The notes beneath the pieces are model-generated. The model saw only the letters and a program-made list of their open reading frames with translations, did no database searches and was not told the origin of the DNA. Shown piece after piece: positions 47,586 through 58,773 of a DNA stretch of 64,000 nucleotides. This stretch comes from Devosia geojensis. Its GTDB lineage: Bacteria > Pseudomonadota > Alphaproteobacteria > Rhizobiales > Devosiaceae. Made by a program: the position numbers and the translations under genes. The stretch lies in the NCBI RefSeq assembly GCF_000969415.1, contig NZ_JZEX01000081.1, positions 1 through 64,000 of the forward strand, written 5' to 3'. The stretch's first letter is position 1. Every line of letters starts with the position of its first letter.

Positions 47586-48428
47586 TTACAACTGCTCTGC
47601 CGTCGCCATCTCGGCGAAGTCTTTCCAGACGCGCTGGATATCGTCCGGAACAATTGGCCCGGTGAACGTCAGCACGCGGAACCGATAGGTCTCTGCGGAA
47701 CCGGACTCGATCTTCCAGCTCTCTGCTATCACGCGGCTCGGGGAAATCCCAAATTCGTTGTCCACCCGCCATGTGGTGGGATGGGCAGGATTGGAGGGAT
47801 GGTCCATGATCGCCATGCCGGCCCCGTCCGAGCGGCCGTCTATCGGCATCCAGACGGACTGCCAGTCGGCACGCTGCTTCTCTCCGTCCTTGTCGGCAAG
47901 CCCGTTGCTGTTGAGGGCGCGTGCGCCCTTCTCGGGGGTCCAGGGCATGCGCAGGAACAGCCCGCCGGCCATGAACTGACCGATGACGACATCCTCCAGC
48001 GCATTGAGCGTCCAGGTCAGATCGAAGACATAGAGCTCGTTTTCCACCGCCAGGGACCAGCCCTGCACCTCATCGATGAGCGGCGTTCCGTCCGGGTGAG
48101 TCCAGCGGTTGGCGATCGTCCAGCGGGCCGTGTTGCCCGATGCGACCGGCTCGCCCAGCAGGCGCGGCGCGAAATCGCCGTCCTGCGGCTCGTCGCGCCA
48201 GAAGCCGACGCCGTTGACGAGGTTGAACCCCGTGTAGAGCCCGCGCTGCCAGGGGTGGTGCCCGGGCCGGTCCTCGGTGAGGATGCCGTTTCCGTCGGGC
48301 GCGACGATCGGATGAATCGTCGGCCGCGCCGCCGCGGGGATGCGGTGGACCAGCACCTCCTGGCCGTTGCCGCGGGCGATGACCAGGTTTTCCCGGTCCT
48401 GGCTGACCGTTATCGTGATTTCGGACAT
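47586..48428 (-). CDS. PmoA-like / DUF6807 family protein
   Basis: A 280-residue protein of the family annotated as methane oxygenase PmoA-like (PF14100, DUF6807). Despite the name this is a soluble beta-sandwich family with galactose-mutarotase-like features, common in sugar-acid and polyol catabolic loci. Visible segments: VHRIPAAARPTIHPIVAPDG, RPGHHPWQRGLYTGFNLVNG, HPDGTPLIDEVQGWSLAVEN, WTPEKGARALNSNGLADKDG and MAIMDHPSNPAHPTTWRVDN. Histidines in HHPWQRG and MDHPSNP are typical. Follows the SDR gene with a 75-base gap. Confidence 0.85.
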   Translation of the reverse strand: MSEITITVSQDRENLVIARGNGQEVLVHRIPAAARPTIHPIVAPDGNGILTEDRPGHHPWQRGLYTGFNLVNGVGFWRDEPQDGDFAPRLLGEPVASGNTARWTIANRWTHPDGTPLIDEVQGWSLAVENELYVFDLTWTLNALEDVVIGQFMAGGLFLRMPWTPEKGARALNSNGLADKDGEKQRADWQSVWMPIDGRSDGAGMAIMDHPSNPAHPTTWRVDNEFGISPSRVIAESWKIESGSAETYRFRVLTFTGPIVPDDIQRVWKDFAEMATAEQL

Positions 48429-48503
48429 GTCGTTTCTCTGGCGGGCTTCCGGATTGGCGAGGCGCGCGGAGCCTCGGGCCCCACGCGCCTCGAAGGGCTT
48501 CCT

Positions 48504-49295
48504 TTAGTCACGCAGCCCCGTGATGCCGCCGTCGATGTTGAAGTCCGCCCCGGTGACGTAGGAGGCCTCGTCGCTCGCCAGCCACAGGATGGCATAAGCT
48601 TGCTCGACTGGCTCCGCCTGACGGTTGAGCAACGTGTGCGGCGCGCCGGCGGCGCGCATCTCTGCCTCGATTTCCGCATAGGGCCGGCCGGTGGCCTTGA
48701 CCCGGTTGTTGATGTGGAAATTGGTCAGCGTCGGCCCGGGCGAGATGGCGTTGACGCGGATGTTCTGGTGTGCGTGGTCGCACGCCATCGAACGGGTCAG
48801 GGCCAGCACGCCGGCCTTGGTGGCGTCGTAGAGCCCCATGCCCTTTCGCCCCACGGTTGCGTTGGCGGACGAGACGGTGACGATGCTGCCGCCGCCGTTC
48901 TCGATCATCTTCGGGATCGCGTATTTGCAGCAATGCGCCACGGCGAGCAAGTTGGCGCCGAGGATGAAGTTCCAGTCATCCATAGTGGCCTCGGGAATGG
49001 TTCCACGCACCCGGACGGCCGCCACATTGGCCAGCACATCGAGCTTGCCGAACCGGGAGACTGTCGCGTCGACTGCCGCCTTCGCCTGCTCCTCCTGGTC
49101 GAGGCGGGCGATGGTGTAGGCGACGGATTGCCCGGACGGGTCGATCGCCTTCGAAACGCGCTGACTGGCCTCCTCATTGAGGTCGACGATCATCACCTTA
49201 GCGCCTTCGCGCACGAACAGGCGGACGGTCTCCTCACCAATGCCGCCGGCGCCTCCTGTAACGATGGCGACCTTGCCTGCTAACCGATCTCCCAT
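48504..49295 (-). CDS. Short-chain dehydrogenase/reductase
   Basis: A 263-residue classical SDR. NAD(P) binding TGGAGGIGEE near residue 13, an Asp at the end of strand two (IVDLNEEAS, NAD preference), NVAAVRV (N-x-A-x) and catalytic Y/K in GLYDATKAGV near residue 155 with Ser in TVSSANATV. The end DFNIDGGITGLRD is typical. It is the first gene of the leftward unit and shares a divergent promoter region with the transporter. Probably oxidises a hydroxyl of the imported substrate. Confidence 0.92.
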   Translation of the reverse strand: MGDRLAGKVAIVTGGAGGIGEETVRLFVREGAKVMIVDLNEEASQRVSKAIDPSGQSVAYTIARLDQEEQAKAAVDATVSRFGKLDVLANVAAVRVRGTIPEATMDDWNFILGANLLAVAHCCKYAIPKMIENGGGSIVTVSSANATVGRKGMGLYDATKAGVLALTRSMACDHAHQNIRVNAISPGPTLTNFHINNRVKATGRPYAEIEAEMRAAGAPHTLLNRQAEPVEQAYAILWLASDEASYVTGADFNIDGGITGLRD

Positions 49296-49661
49296 GGTGG
49301 TGCTCCTCCCAATACCGGCTCATATCCGGACATAACAATATCAGAACAATTCTGAATGCATTGTCAGTATAATGTGGAGCTTCCGACTGTCAAATCGGAA
49401 ACTTGAGAAACTATTTTCTCTATAAATATCAGCACTATAATCCGAAAAATGCTCGAAATTCCGGCGAAGACGATCTGTGAACGGTTGACTTCCCCGTCTC
49501 CCGCACAATAGCTTCAAGCGTCGGGTGTGCTGACAATTGTTACAGTACAAAGCCAAAAGGCCGAGCCATCCGAACCGCTGGAGTGGGCGTCACCGTCTCC
49601 AGTGGAGGAGAGGAACGTGACGCGACAGGCACTCAGCGAGGTGCCTAAAGGGAGGAGAAGG
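49296..49661. promoter_or_regulatory. Divergent promoter region of the catabolic locus
   Basis: About 365 bases between SDR and the solute-binding protein gene, AT-rich in the middle. TCAGAA-CAA-TTCTGA (49341-49355) is a perfect-armed inverted repeat, and TGACAATTGTTACA (49531-49544) contains the palindrome ACAATTGT. A related TGTCAAATGTTAAC lies just before the MocR gene (47566-47580 region), so the second motif may be the MocR site. There is no convincing gene inside. Confidence 0.6.
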
Positions 49662-51650
49662 ATGACTCAGGACGAGACGTTCCTGCGCCGGTCGGGCATG
49701 ACCCGCCGCCAGTTCAATCTCATGTTCTCGGGCGCCGTCGCGGGTTCGGTCGTGTTGCCGACTCTCGTCAAGCCCGCCTACGCCCAGCCGACCCAATTCA
49801 ACGAAGCGCCCATGCTGGCCGAGCGCGTCGCAGCCGGCGAACTTCCACCGGTCGCCGAACGCTTGCCGCCCAATCCGGTCGTTGTCACGCCGACCAACGA
49901 GATCGGCACTTATGGCGGGCGCATGTTCGGCGCCGGGCGGGCGCCGGAGACGGCCAACGATCTGCAGATCGGCCAGGTGGCAGGCCTGTTCCGCTATTCG
50001 AACGACCTGAACGAAATCTATCCGGAACTGGCGGAAGGCTACCAGTTCAACGATGATTTCACCGAGTGCACGATCACCCTGCGCCCGGGGATCAAGTGGT
50101 CGGACGGAGAGCCGTTCACCGTCGATGACATCGTCTTCTATTTCGAGGACTGGCAGTACGACAGCGACCTGCTCCCAGTGCCGTCAGCCACGCTGATGGC
50201 GGGCGGCGAACTCTTCAGCCTGGAAAAGCTCGACGACCACACCATCAAGTTCGGCTTTGCCGTGCCGCATCCGGCGTTCAGCATCATACACTTCTCCGGC
50301 GGGCCGTCGGAGCCCTTCCGTCCGGCGCATTACCTTCGCCAGTTCCATCCGAAGTACAATCCGGATGCGGCTGCCGAAGCGACGGCGGCGGGGTTCAACT
50401 CCTGGCAGACCCGCTTCACCAACCGCGCGAACAGCGCCGGCGGCTCCTTCCACAACGGCGCCAGCAATATCGACATGCCGGTGCTCTCGCCCTGGATTCC
50501 GACCTCGGTCGACAGCCAGAGGCAGCAGTACGAGCGCAATCCGTATTTCTTCAAAGTTGATACGGAGGGCAACCAGCTTCCCTATGTCGACTACATGACG
50601 GTCGAATATGCCAGCAACGCCGAGGTCATGAACCTCAAGGCGGTCTCCGGCGAACTATCCGTCGCCGGCATGGATATTCAGCTTTCCAACTTCCCCATCA
50701 TCCGTAGGGGAGAGGAAACGGGGAACTACAAGACGAAGCTCGTCTACAGCGAGCGCGGCTCAGACGTCTGCCTGGCGTTCAACCAGATCCACCCCGATCC
50801 GGTGCTGTCCAAGTTGTTCACCGACGTGCGCTTCCGCCAAGCCATGTCGCTCGGCATCAATCGCACGGAGATCAACGAACTGGTCTTTCTGGGCCAGGGT
50901 ACAATCCGGCAGGCGACGGTCAACGAGTCGGCGAGCTTTTTCGAGCCGCGATGGGCGGAGCACTACGTTGCGTACGATCCGGACGCAGCCAATGCCCTGC
51001 TCGACGAAATCGGGCTCAGCGAGCGCAACGCCGACGGCGTCCGCCTGCGTGAAGATGGCGTTCCCCTCACCTTCCAGTTGGAATTCCTGCCGCATGAGGG
51101 CCCCAAGACCGAGGTCTGCGAATTGGTCGTCAAGCACTGGCAGGCGCTGGGCATACAGGTGCAAGCCGCAGCGCGAGAGCGCAGCTACCTGATCGAACGG
51201 CTCGATGCCCAGCAGCAGGATGCCACCGCCTGGCATGCCGATCGCCTTCTCGAACGGCCAGCCTACGCCTACGGCCTCATCGGCAAGATGGGCCCCGGCG
51301 GCGACTCCATCGTCCGGTACGGCAAGCTCTGGCAGGACTGGTTCAATTCCGGCGGCGAACGCGGGACCGAGCCGCCCCAGGAGGCAAAGGACCTGCGGGC
51401 AGCCTATGTGGCCTGGCAGGAGACCGAGTTCGGTTCCGACGCGTACATGGCGGCGGCCAAGCAGGTCTACGACCTGACCACCGAAACGCTCTGGGTCATC
51501 GGCACCGTCGGCCAGTCCCCGCAGCCGGTCATCGTGCGCAACGACATGGGCAACGTCTTCAGGGACGGTGACGAGACCCGGTTCTGGTGGGGCGCCGCCA
51601 ACTGGTTCTGGCACACCCTCAGCCCCGAGCAGTGGTACATCAAGGCCTGA
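49662..51650 (+). CDS. ABC transporter solute-binding protein, peptide/opine type (SBP family 5)
   Basis: A 662-residue periplasmic protein with a Tat signal: TRRQFNLMFSGAVAG near residue 13 with cleavage after PAYA. The body shows the family 5 plan: TNEIGTYGGRMFGAGR, LRPGIKWSDGEPFTVDDIVF, NTEV-like MNLKAVSGELSV and FRQAMSLGINRTEINELVF. Length 620 mature residues is larger than the usual 530, as in the branch associated with plant oligosaccharide or opine-type import. ATG 49662 is preceded by GGGAGGAG. Downstream genes supply permeases and ATPases. Confidence 0.92.
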   Translation: MTQDETFLRRSGMTRRQFNLMFSGAVAGSVVLPTLVKPAYAQPTQFNEAPMLAERVAAGELPPVAERLPPNPVVVTPTNEIGTYGGRMFGAGRAPETANDLQIGQVAGLFRYSNDLNEIYPELAEGYQFNDDFTECTITLRPGIKWSDGEPFTVDDIVFYFEDWQYDSDLLPVPSATLMAGGELFSLEKLDDHTIKFGFAVPHPAFSIIHFSGGPSEPFRPAHYLRQFHPKYNPDAAAEATAAGFNSWQTRFTNRANSAGGSFHNGASNIDMPVLSPWIPTSVDSQRQQYERNPYFFKVDTEGNQLPYVDYMTVEYASNAEVMNLKAVSGELSVAGMDIQLSNFPIIRRGEETGNYKTKLVYSERGSDVCLAFNQIHPDPVLSKLFTDVRFRQAMSLGINRTEINELVFLGQGTIRQATVNESASFFEPRWAEHYVAYDPDAANALLDEIGLSERNADGVRLREDGVPLTFQLEFLPHEGPKTEVCELVVKHWQALGIQVQAAARERSYLIERLDAQQQDATAWHADRLLERPAYAYGLIGKMGPGGDSIVRYGKLWQDWFNSGGERGTEPPQEAKDLRAAYVAWQETEFGSDAYMAAAKQVYDLTTETLWVIGTVGQSPQPVIVRNDMGNVFRDGDETRFWWGAANWFWHTLSPEQWYIKA

Positions 51651-51719
51651 CGGCCAACCACGCAAGCATCCGCGCCGTCCTGGCGCGGATGTCCACCCAA
51701 GTCCTGCGGGAGGTGCTCA

Positions 51720-52703
51720 GTGGGCCGGTACATCATCCAGCGCATCGTGCTGACCATTCCGACGATCTTTGCCATCTCGATCGTCTCGTTCGTCATCATC
51801 CAGCTGCCGCCGGGGGACTTCCTCACGGCCTATATCACCACGCTGGAATCGGGCGGCCAGGTCGTCGACCAGGCGCAGATCGACGCCCTGCGCAACCAGT
51901 ACGGGTTGGGCGAGCCGGTCCATATCCAGTACCTGAAATGGATCTCGCGCACCCTCGTCGGGGATTTCGGCTATTCGTTCCAGTGGCAGCGCCCCGTCTC
52001 CGAGCTGATCGGGGAGCGCATGCTGATGACGATCATCCTGTCCGTCGCCTCGCTGCTGCTCGTGTGGGCGATCTCCCTGCCGATCGGCATCTATTCGGCC
52101 GTCAAGCAGTACTCGCCGGGCGATTACTTCTTCACCTTCATCAGCTTCATCGGCCTTGGCATACCGAACTTCCTGCTGGCGCTGGTGCTGATGTGGTGGG
52201 CCTACTCCTATCTCGGCATGTCGGTCGGCGGGTTGTTCTCCCAGCAATATGCCGATGCGCCGTGGAGCCTGGCGCGCGTGCTCGACCTGCTTGCGCATCT
52301 CTGGATCCCGGCCATCGTTCTTGCCGTCGGCGGCATAGCGGGCCTCATCCGCATCATGCGCGCCAACCTCCTCGACGAGCTGCCGCGCCTCTACGTCACC
52401 ACCGCCCGCGCCAAGGGCATGAAGGAAGGCCGGCTCGTGCTCAAATACCCCGTGCGCGTGGCGCTCAATCCCTTCGTCAGCACCATCGGCTGGACCCTGC
52501 CGGGACTCGTCTCGGGCTCGATCATCGTCTCGGTGGTGCTCAACCTGCCCACCACCGGACCGATGCTGCTGACCGCCCTGCAATCGCAGGACATGTACCT
52601 GGCCGGCGCCATCCTGCTGCTCCTGAGCGTGCTGACCGTCATCGGCACACTGATTTCCGACATCCTGCTTGCGTGGCTCGATCCGCGCATCCGGTTCAAC
52701 TGA
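51720..52703 (+). CDS. ABC transporter permease, DppB/OppB type
   Basis: A 327-residue inner-membrane protein with six helices. The start GRYIIQRIVLTIPTIFAISI VSFVIIQLPPGDFL and the periplasmic loop with QYGLGEPVHIQYLKWISRTL are family landmarks. The EAA loop around LPRLYVTTARAKGMKEGRLV docks the ATPases. It starts 69 bases after the binding-protein gene. Part of a dipeptide/oligopeptide-type importer. Confidence 0.95.
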   Translation: MGRYIIQRIVLTIPTIFAISIVSFVIIQLPPGDFLTAYITTLESGGQVVDQAQIDALRNQYGLGEPVHIQYLKWISRTLVGDFGYSFQWQRPVSELIGERMLMTIILSVASLLLVWAISLPIGIYSAVKQYSPGDYFFTFISFIGLGIPNFLLALVLMWWAYSYLGMSVGGLFSQQYADAPWSLARVLDLLAHLWIPAIVLAVGGIAGLIRIMRANLLDELPRLYVTTARAKGMKEGRLVLKYPVRVALNPFVSTIGWTLPGLVSGSIIVSVVLNLPTTGPMLLTALQSQDMYLAGAILLLLSVLTVIGTLISDILLAWLDPRIRFN

Positions 52704-52716
52704 GAAAGGAACAGCG

Positions 52717-53904
52717 ATGCTTCGCCGTATCCTTGGTCGAGGACAGCCCGTCGCGGCCGGCGTTCCCGCCGCAACCGCCGAGCCGACGCAACCGCTCGAG
52801 ACGGAAACCGAAAAGCACGACTATGCCGTCGCCTCCGAATGGGAGCTGATGTGGTACAAGTTCAAGCGCCACCGGCTCGCGCTGATCTGCGGCGTCGTCG
52901 TCCTCCTGCTCTATGTCGTCGCCGCCTTCGTCGAGTTCATCGCTCCCTACAATCCGGAAGCGCAGAACCCCGCCGCGGCCTACCAGGCGCCCACGCGCGT
53001 CCACTTCGTCGACGCCGAGGGCAACTTCCACCTGCAGCCCTTCGTCTACGGTACGACGAGCCAGCGCAACCCCGACACCTTCGAGCTCGAATTCGTCGAG
53101 GACACCTCGGTCATCCACCCGCTCCAGCTCTTCGTGCGCGGAGATTCCTACCGCATGTGGGGCTTGTTCGACGCCAACCTTCACCTCTTCGGGGTCGAGG
53201 ATCCCAACGTACGCCTCTACCTCCTCGGCGCCGACCGGCAGGGGCGCGACATGTTCAGCCGCATCGTCCACGGCACGCGCATATCGATGTCGATCGGGCT
53301 CGTCGGCGTGGTCATGAGCTTCGTCATCGGCATCGTCGTCGGGGGCATCTCGGGCTATTTCGGCGGCACGGTCGACCTCGTCGTCCAGCGCATCATCGAG
53401 TTCATCCGCTCGATGCCGACGATCCCACTCTGGCTCGGCCTCGCGGCGGCGCTGCCGGCCGACTGGTCGATATTGCAGATCTACTTCGCCATCACCGTGA
53501 TCCTGTCGCTGATCGGCTGGACGGGGCTGGCGCAAGTCGTGCGAGGACGCGCCCTCGCCCTTCGCGAAGAAGACTTCATCATGGCCGCGCGCCTCAGTGG
53601 CACCAGCCGCACCAGGATCATCGTGCGGCACATGGTGCCCTCCTTCATGAGCCATATCATCGCCGCGCTGACGCTTGCGGTGCCGGAGATGATCATCGCC
53701 GAGACGGCGCTGAGCTTCCTCGGCCTTGGGCTGCGCTATCCGGCCATCAGCTGGGGCGTGCTGCTGCAGGAAGCGCAGAATCTTCGTTCCATCGCGCTTG
53801 CCCCGTGGCTGCTGGCGCCCGGCGCCATGGTGGTGATCGCGGTGCTCGCCCTCAACTTCTTCGGCGACGGTCTGCGCGACGCGGCCGACCCGTACAAGCG
53901 CTAG
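52717..53904 (+). CDS. ABC transporter permease, DppC/OppC type, extended loop
   Basis: A 395-residue permease. After the first helix (LALICGVVVLLLYVVAAFVE) a periplasmic insertion of about 100 residues (from APYNPEAQNPAAAYQAPTRV to the RQGRDMFSRIVHGTRISMS segment) makes it longer than the usual 280-300 residues, as in the branch that pairs with large family-5 binding proteins. The EAA-like loop is LREEDFIMAARLSGTSRTRI. ATG 52717 has GAAAGGAACAG upstream; overlaps nothing. Confidence 0.93.
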   Translation: MLRRILGRGQPVAAGVPAATAEPTQPLETETEKHDYAVASEWELMWYKFKRHRLALICGVVVLLLYVVAAFVEFIAPYNPEAQNPAAAYQAPTRVHFVDAEGNFHLQPFVYGTTSQRNPDTFELEFVEDTSVIHPLQLFVRGDSYRMWGLFDANLHLFGVEDPNVRLYLLGADRQGRDMFSRIVHGTRISMSIGLVGVVMSFVIGIVVGGISGYFGGTVDLVVQRIIEFIRSMPTIPLWLGLAAALPADWSILQIYFAITVILSLIGWTGLAQVVRGRALALREEDFIMAARLSGTSRTRIIVRHMVPSFMSHIIAALTLAVPEMIIAETALSFLGLGLRYPAISWGVLLQEAQNLRSIALAPWLLAPGAMVVIAVLALNFFGDGLRDAADPYKR

Positions 53905-53914
53905 GGAGGCAGGG

Positions 53915-54969
<1,055 letters not shown>

Positions 54970-54973
<4 letters not shown>

Positions 54974-56025
54974 GCGTCGCAGAGCAGAACGCCGCCCGAT
55001 CGTCCGACACCGCGCGCGCCAGGCACCGCCTGCTCGACGTGCGCAAGCTGACCAAGCACTACCCCATCACCGAGGGCCTGCTGCGGCGCGAGGTGGCCCG
55101 CGTGCGCGCCGTCGACGACGTGACCTTTCACGTCGATACCGGCGAGACATTGGGGCTCGTCGGCGAAAGCGGTTGCGGCAAGACCTCGACCGGCCGCTGC
55201 CTGCTGCGCGCCATCGATCCGACCTCGGGCGAAATGGTCTTCGACTACGGCGACGGGCGCGTGGTCGATATCGCCAAGCTGGAAGGCCGGGCGCTGAAGG
55301 ACCTGCGCAAGGACATGCAGATGGTGTTCCAGGACCCGTTCTCGTCCCTGAACCCGCGCTGGACCCTTCTCGACCTCGTCGGCGAGCCGCTCGTCGCCTT
55401 CCGCGTCGCCAAGGGGCGCGAGCTCGAGGACCGCGTCGCCGAGCTGCTGCGCCGCGTCGGGCTGCGGCCCGAATACCTGCGGCGCTATCCGCACGCCTTC
55501 TCGGGCGGCGAGCGCCAGCGCATCAGCATCGCGCGGGCCCTGGCGCTCAATCCGCGCCTCGTCGTTGCCGACGAGCCGGTCTCGGCGCTCGACGTGTCGG
55601 TGCGCGCCCAGACGCTCAATCTCCTGGAAGACCTGCAGCAGGAACTCGGGCTGACCTACATCTTCATCTCGCACGACCTCAGCGTCGTGCAGCACATCTG
55701 CGACCGGGTCGTCGTCATGTATGTCGGTCAGGTGGTCGAGGTCGCCGACACCTCCAGCCTCTTCTTCACGCCGAAGCACCCCTACACCGAGGCGCTGCTC
55801 TCGGCGGTGCCCAAGCCCGATCCCGATCTCGCCTCCAGCCGTATCGTGCTGAAGGGCGAGGTCGCCGATCCCAGCAACGTGCCCAAGGGCTGCGCGTTTC
55901 ATCCACGCTGCCCTTACGCCGTCGATCACTGCCGGCAGGTCGAGCCCAAGCTCGAGACGCTCGGCGACGGCCGGCAGGTCCGTTGCCACAGGGCGCATGA
56001 GCTCAGCCTTTCGGGAGTAGAATAG
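54970..56025 (+). CDS. ABC transporter ATPase, DppF/OppF type
   Basis: A 351-residue ATPase, second of the heterodimer. Walker [17 protein letters not shown] near residue 64, signature [15 protein letters not shown] near residue 175, Walker [16 protein letters not shown]. The C-terminal [20 protein letters not shown] repeats the cysteine-rich oligopeptide extension. ATG 54970 overlaps the previous gene (ATGA). Completes the importer. Confidence 0.95.
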
Positions 56026-56104
56026 CGTGATATTCCCCGGATCAGTGCGGCGGGGCGCCGGCGCGCGTCCGGTTCGTTCGTAAGTACCACGGAGCTACAG
56101 GCCT

Positions 56105-56980
56105 ATGCGCCGACAGGATATCGTTGAAAAGTTGAAAGCGCAGATCGCGGCCGGACGCCCGGTCGTCGGGGCCGGCGCGGGCACGGGGCTCTCGGCCAAA
56201 TGCGTCGAGGCGGGCGGGGCCGACATCATCGTCATCTACAACTCCGGCCGCTTCCGCATGGCCGGCCGGGGATCGCTGGCGGGCATGATGCCATATGGCG
56301 ATGCCAACCAGATCGTCGTCGAGATGGCGGCGGAGGTGTTGCCGGTGGTGCGCCGCACGCCGGTCCTCGCAGGCGTCTGCGGCACCGACCCCTTCCGGCT
56401 GATGCGCGTTTTCCTGCGCCAGATCAAGGAGATGGGCTTTGCCGGCGTGCAGAACTTCCCGAGCGTCGGGCTGATCGACGGCGTCTTCCGGGCCAACCTG
56501 GAAGAGACCGATATGGGCTATGGCAAGGAGGTCGAGATGATCGCCATAGCTCACGAGCTCGACCTGCTGACGACCCCCTATGTGTTCAACCCGCGCGAGG
56601 CCGAGGACATGGCGCGGGCGGGCGCGGACATCCTGGTGCCGCATGTGGGGCTGACCACCAAGGGCACGATCGGTGCGCAGACCGCCATAACGCTCGACGA
56701 CGCGGTGCGCGTCGTGCAGGACATGCACGACGCGGCCAAGGCCGTGAACCCGGACATCATCGTCCTCTGCCATGGCGGCCCGATCGCCGAACCCGAGGAC
56801 GCGCAATACGTTCTGAGCCGCACATTCGGCATCAATGGCTTCTTCGGTGCATCGAGCGCGGAGCGCCTGCCCACCGAAATCGCCATCACCGAGAACATGA
56901 AGCGTTTCAAATCGATCTCCTTCGCCGATGTCAGGGACACACGGCAGGACGAGACAGTGGACCATGGGAGGAACGGATGA
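56105..56980 (+). CDS. PF09370 TIM-barrel protein (PEP hydrolase-like, Tm-1 C-terminal half)
   Basis: A 291-residue protein of the phosphoenolpyruvate hydrolase-like TIM-barrel family. Landmarks: [20 protein letters not shown] near residue 20, [20 protein letters not shown] near residue 41, [32 protein letters not shown] and [19 protein letters not shown]. It is the barrel found as the C-terminal half of the tomato Tm-1 protein. The function in bacteria is not established; catabolic context suggests aldol or retro-aldol or phosphate chemistry. It overlaps the cupin gene by four bases. Confidence 0.9.
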   Translation: MRRQDIVEKLKAQIAAGRPVVGAGAGTGLSAKCVEAGGADIIVIYNSGRFRMAGRGSLAGMMPYGDANQIVVEMAAEVLPVVRRTPVLAGVCGTDPFRLMRVFLRQIKEMGFAGVQNFPSVGLIDGVFRANLEETDMGYGKEVEMIAIAHELDLLTTPYVFNPREAEDMARAGADILVPHVGLTTKGTIGAQTAITLDDAVRVVQDMHDAAKAVNPDIIVLCHGGPIAEPEDAQYVLSRTFGINGFFGASSAERLPTEIAITENMKRFKSISFADVRDTRQDETVDHGRNG

Positions 56981-57387
56981 GCCTGGTGAAACCCGACAGC
57001 GTGCCGACGCAGACCTTCGACTGGGGGATGATCAAGTGGTTCATCACCCCGGGAGCGACGCCGGGCGCCGGCATGACGTTCGGCGAGGTGATCCTGCTGC
57101 CGGGCGAAGGACATACACGCCACAACCACCCGGAAGCCGAGGAGATCCTTTACGTGCTCTCCGGGACCGGCCTGCAGATGGTCGACGACAAGCCGCCCTA
57201 CCCCGTAGGTCCGGGCGACACGATCTACGTGCCCACCGGCATCTATCATTCGACCGTCAACGACGGCTGGGAGCCGCTGCGCCTCATCGCCGTCTACAAT
57301 CCCGGCGGCCCCGAACGCGACCTCGAGGCCCTGCTGGACTTCCGCGAGGTGCCGGCCGGCACCAGGGCCCGGCTGATCCGGGGTTGA
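56977..57387 (+). CDS. Cupin-domain protein
   Basis: A 136-residue single-domain cupin. Metal-binding motif 1 is [20 protein letters not shown] near residue 46 (two His, Glu) and motif 2 is [20 protein letters not shown] near residue 80 (last His). Small cupins of this kind serve as sugar isomerases/epimerases or regulators of sugar-acid pathways. It starts on the last codon of the upstream gene (ATGA) and ends three bases before the UPF0261 gene. Confidence 0.9.
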   Translation: MSLVKPDSVPTQTFDWGMIKWFITPGATPGAGMTFGEVILLPGEGHTRHNHPEAEEILYVLSGTGLQMVDDKPPYPVGPGDTIYVPTGIYHSTVNDGWEPLRLIAVYNPGGPERDLEALLDFREVPAGTRARLIRG

Positions 57388-57390
57388 GCC

Positions 57391-58635
57391 ATGGCGCGGG
57401 TCGTGCTCCTCGGCACCCTCGACACCAAGGAGGCCGAATACCGGTTCTTGCGTGAGAAGATCCTCGCGGCCGGCCATGACGTTGTCGTCATCGACGCCGG
57501 CATCACTCCGTATGTCTCGGGCATCGCCGACTACGACAGCACATTCGTGGCGCGCGCCGCCGGCCATGACGTTGCAGCGCTCGCCAGCGCCGGGGACCGC
57601 GGGGCGGCGGTAAACGCCATGGCCGAGGGAGCGGCGGCCGTGGTGCTGGACCTCCTTTCCGGGCAGGGCTTCGACGGCATCTGTGCGCTCGGAGGATCCG
57701 GGGGCTCGGCGCTCGCCACCCACGCCATGCGGACCCTGCCGATTGGGGTGCCCAAGCTAATGGTCTCGACGGTCGCTTCGGGCGATATCGGGCCCTATGT
57801 CGGCACGTGCGACCTGACGATGATGCATTCGGTCGTCGACATCGCCGGCCTCAACCGCATCAGCGCGCGCATTCTCGAAAACGCGGCGGGCGCCATCTCC
57901 GGCATGGCCGCGGCCTATGCCGCGCGCGACCGGCAGGCGAGCCACCGTCCGGTGGTCGCGGCCACCATGTTCGGGGTCACGACCAAGGGTGTCATGGCGG
58001 CAAAGGAGTGGCTCGAAGAGCGCGGCTACGAAGTTCTGGTCTTTCACGCGGTCGGCACGGGCGGACGGGCGATGGAAGCGCTCGCGGCCGATGGCTATCT
58101 CGACGGCATCCTCGACCTGACGACGACCGAACTCGCCGACGAACTCGTCGGCGGCATCTTCTCGGCCGGCCCCGACCGTCTGCGCGTCGCCGCGCGTCAC
58201 GCGGTGCCGCAAGTGGTTTCGGTCGGCGCGCTCGACATGGTCAATTTCGGGCCGCGCGACACCATACCCGCGAAGTTCGCCGGGCGCCGGCTCCATAAGC
58301 ATAACGCCAGCATCACCCTCATGCGCACGACCCCCGCCGAATGCGCCGCCCTTGGCGGGATCATCGGCGAGCGGCTGGCGAGCGGGATATCCCCGACGCG
58401 GGTCTTCCTCCCCTTGCGCGGGATATCGGCGGTCGCGGTTCCCGGCGGCATTTTTCATGACGCCGAGGCGGATACCGCCCTCTTCACGTCCCTCCGTTCA
58501 GCCCTCCCGACCCATATCGAGATCACGCAGCTGGATACCGACATCAACGACCCGGCCTTCGCGACCGCCGCCGCCGCGGCGCTCGACGAGCTCATCACGA
58601 AGGCCGGGCGCCCAAGAAGGGCGAGCGCCGGCTAA
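57391..58635 (+). CDS. UPF0261 protein (Tm-1 N-terminal half)
   Basis: A 414-residue protein of the UPF0261 family. Start VVLLGTLDTKEAEYRFLREK, then GGSGGSALATHAMRTLPIGV (nucleotide-binding-like), KLMVSTVASGDIGPYVGTCD, and DMVNFGPRDTIPAKFAGRR near residue 285; these are strongly conserved family segments. The family is the N-terminal half of plant Tm-1, and structures of such domains are reported to bind nucleotides. Cellular function is unknown. Three-base gap to the cupin gene implies cotranscription with the PF09370 gene. Confidence 0.92.
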   Translation: MARVVLLGTLDTKEAEYRFLREKILAAGHDVVVIDAGITPYVSGIADYDSTFVARAAGHDVAALASAGDRGAAVNAMAEGAAAVVLDLLSGQGFDGICALGGSGGSALATHAMRTLPIGVPKLMVSTVASGDIGPYVGTCDLTMMHSVVDIAGLNRISARILENAAGAISGMAAAYAARDRQASHRPVVAATMFGVTTKGVMAAKEWLEERGYEVLVFHAVGTGGRAMEALAADGYLDGILDLTTTELADELVGGIFSAGPDRLRVAARHAVPQVVSVGALDMVNFGPRDTIPAKFAGRRLHKHNASITLMRTTPAECAALGGIIGERLASGISPTRVFLPLRGISAVAVPGGIFHDAEADTALFTSLRSALPTHIEITQLDTDINDPAFATAAAAALDELITKAGRPRRASAG

Positions 58636-58773
58636 GCGCAGCTCCGCTCCGCCGCCGGCGACCGGGGCGAATGCCGGTCTCGACGCCTCAATAGATCGTC
58701 CCGCGTTTCCCCACACAGCGTTTGCGATTGCCATGCCGCATGCCGGGTACCCTGCTCTTGCACCGATATTGCA

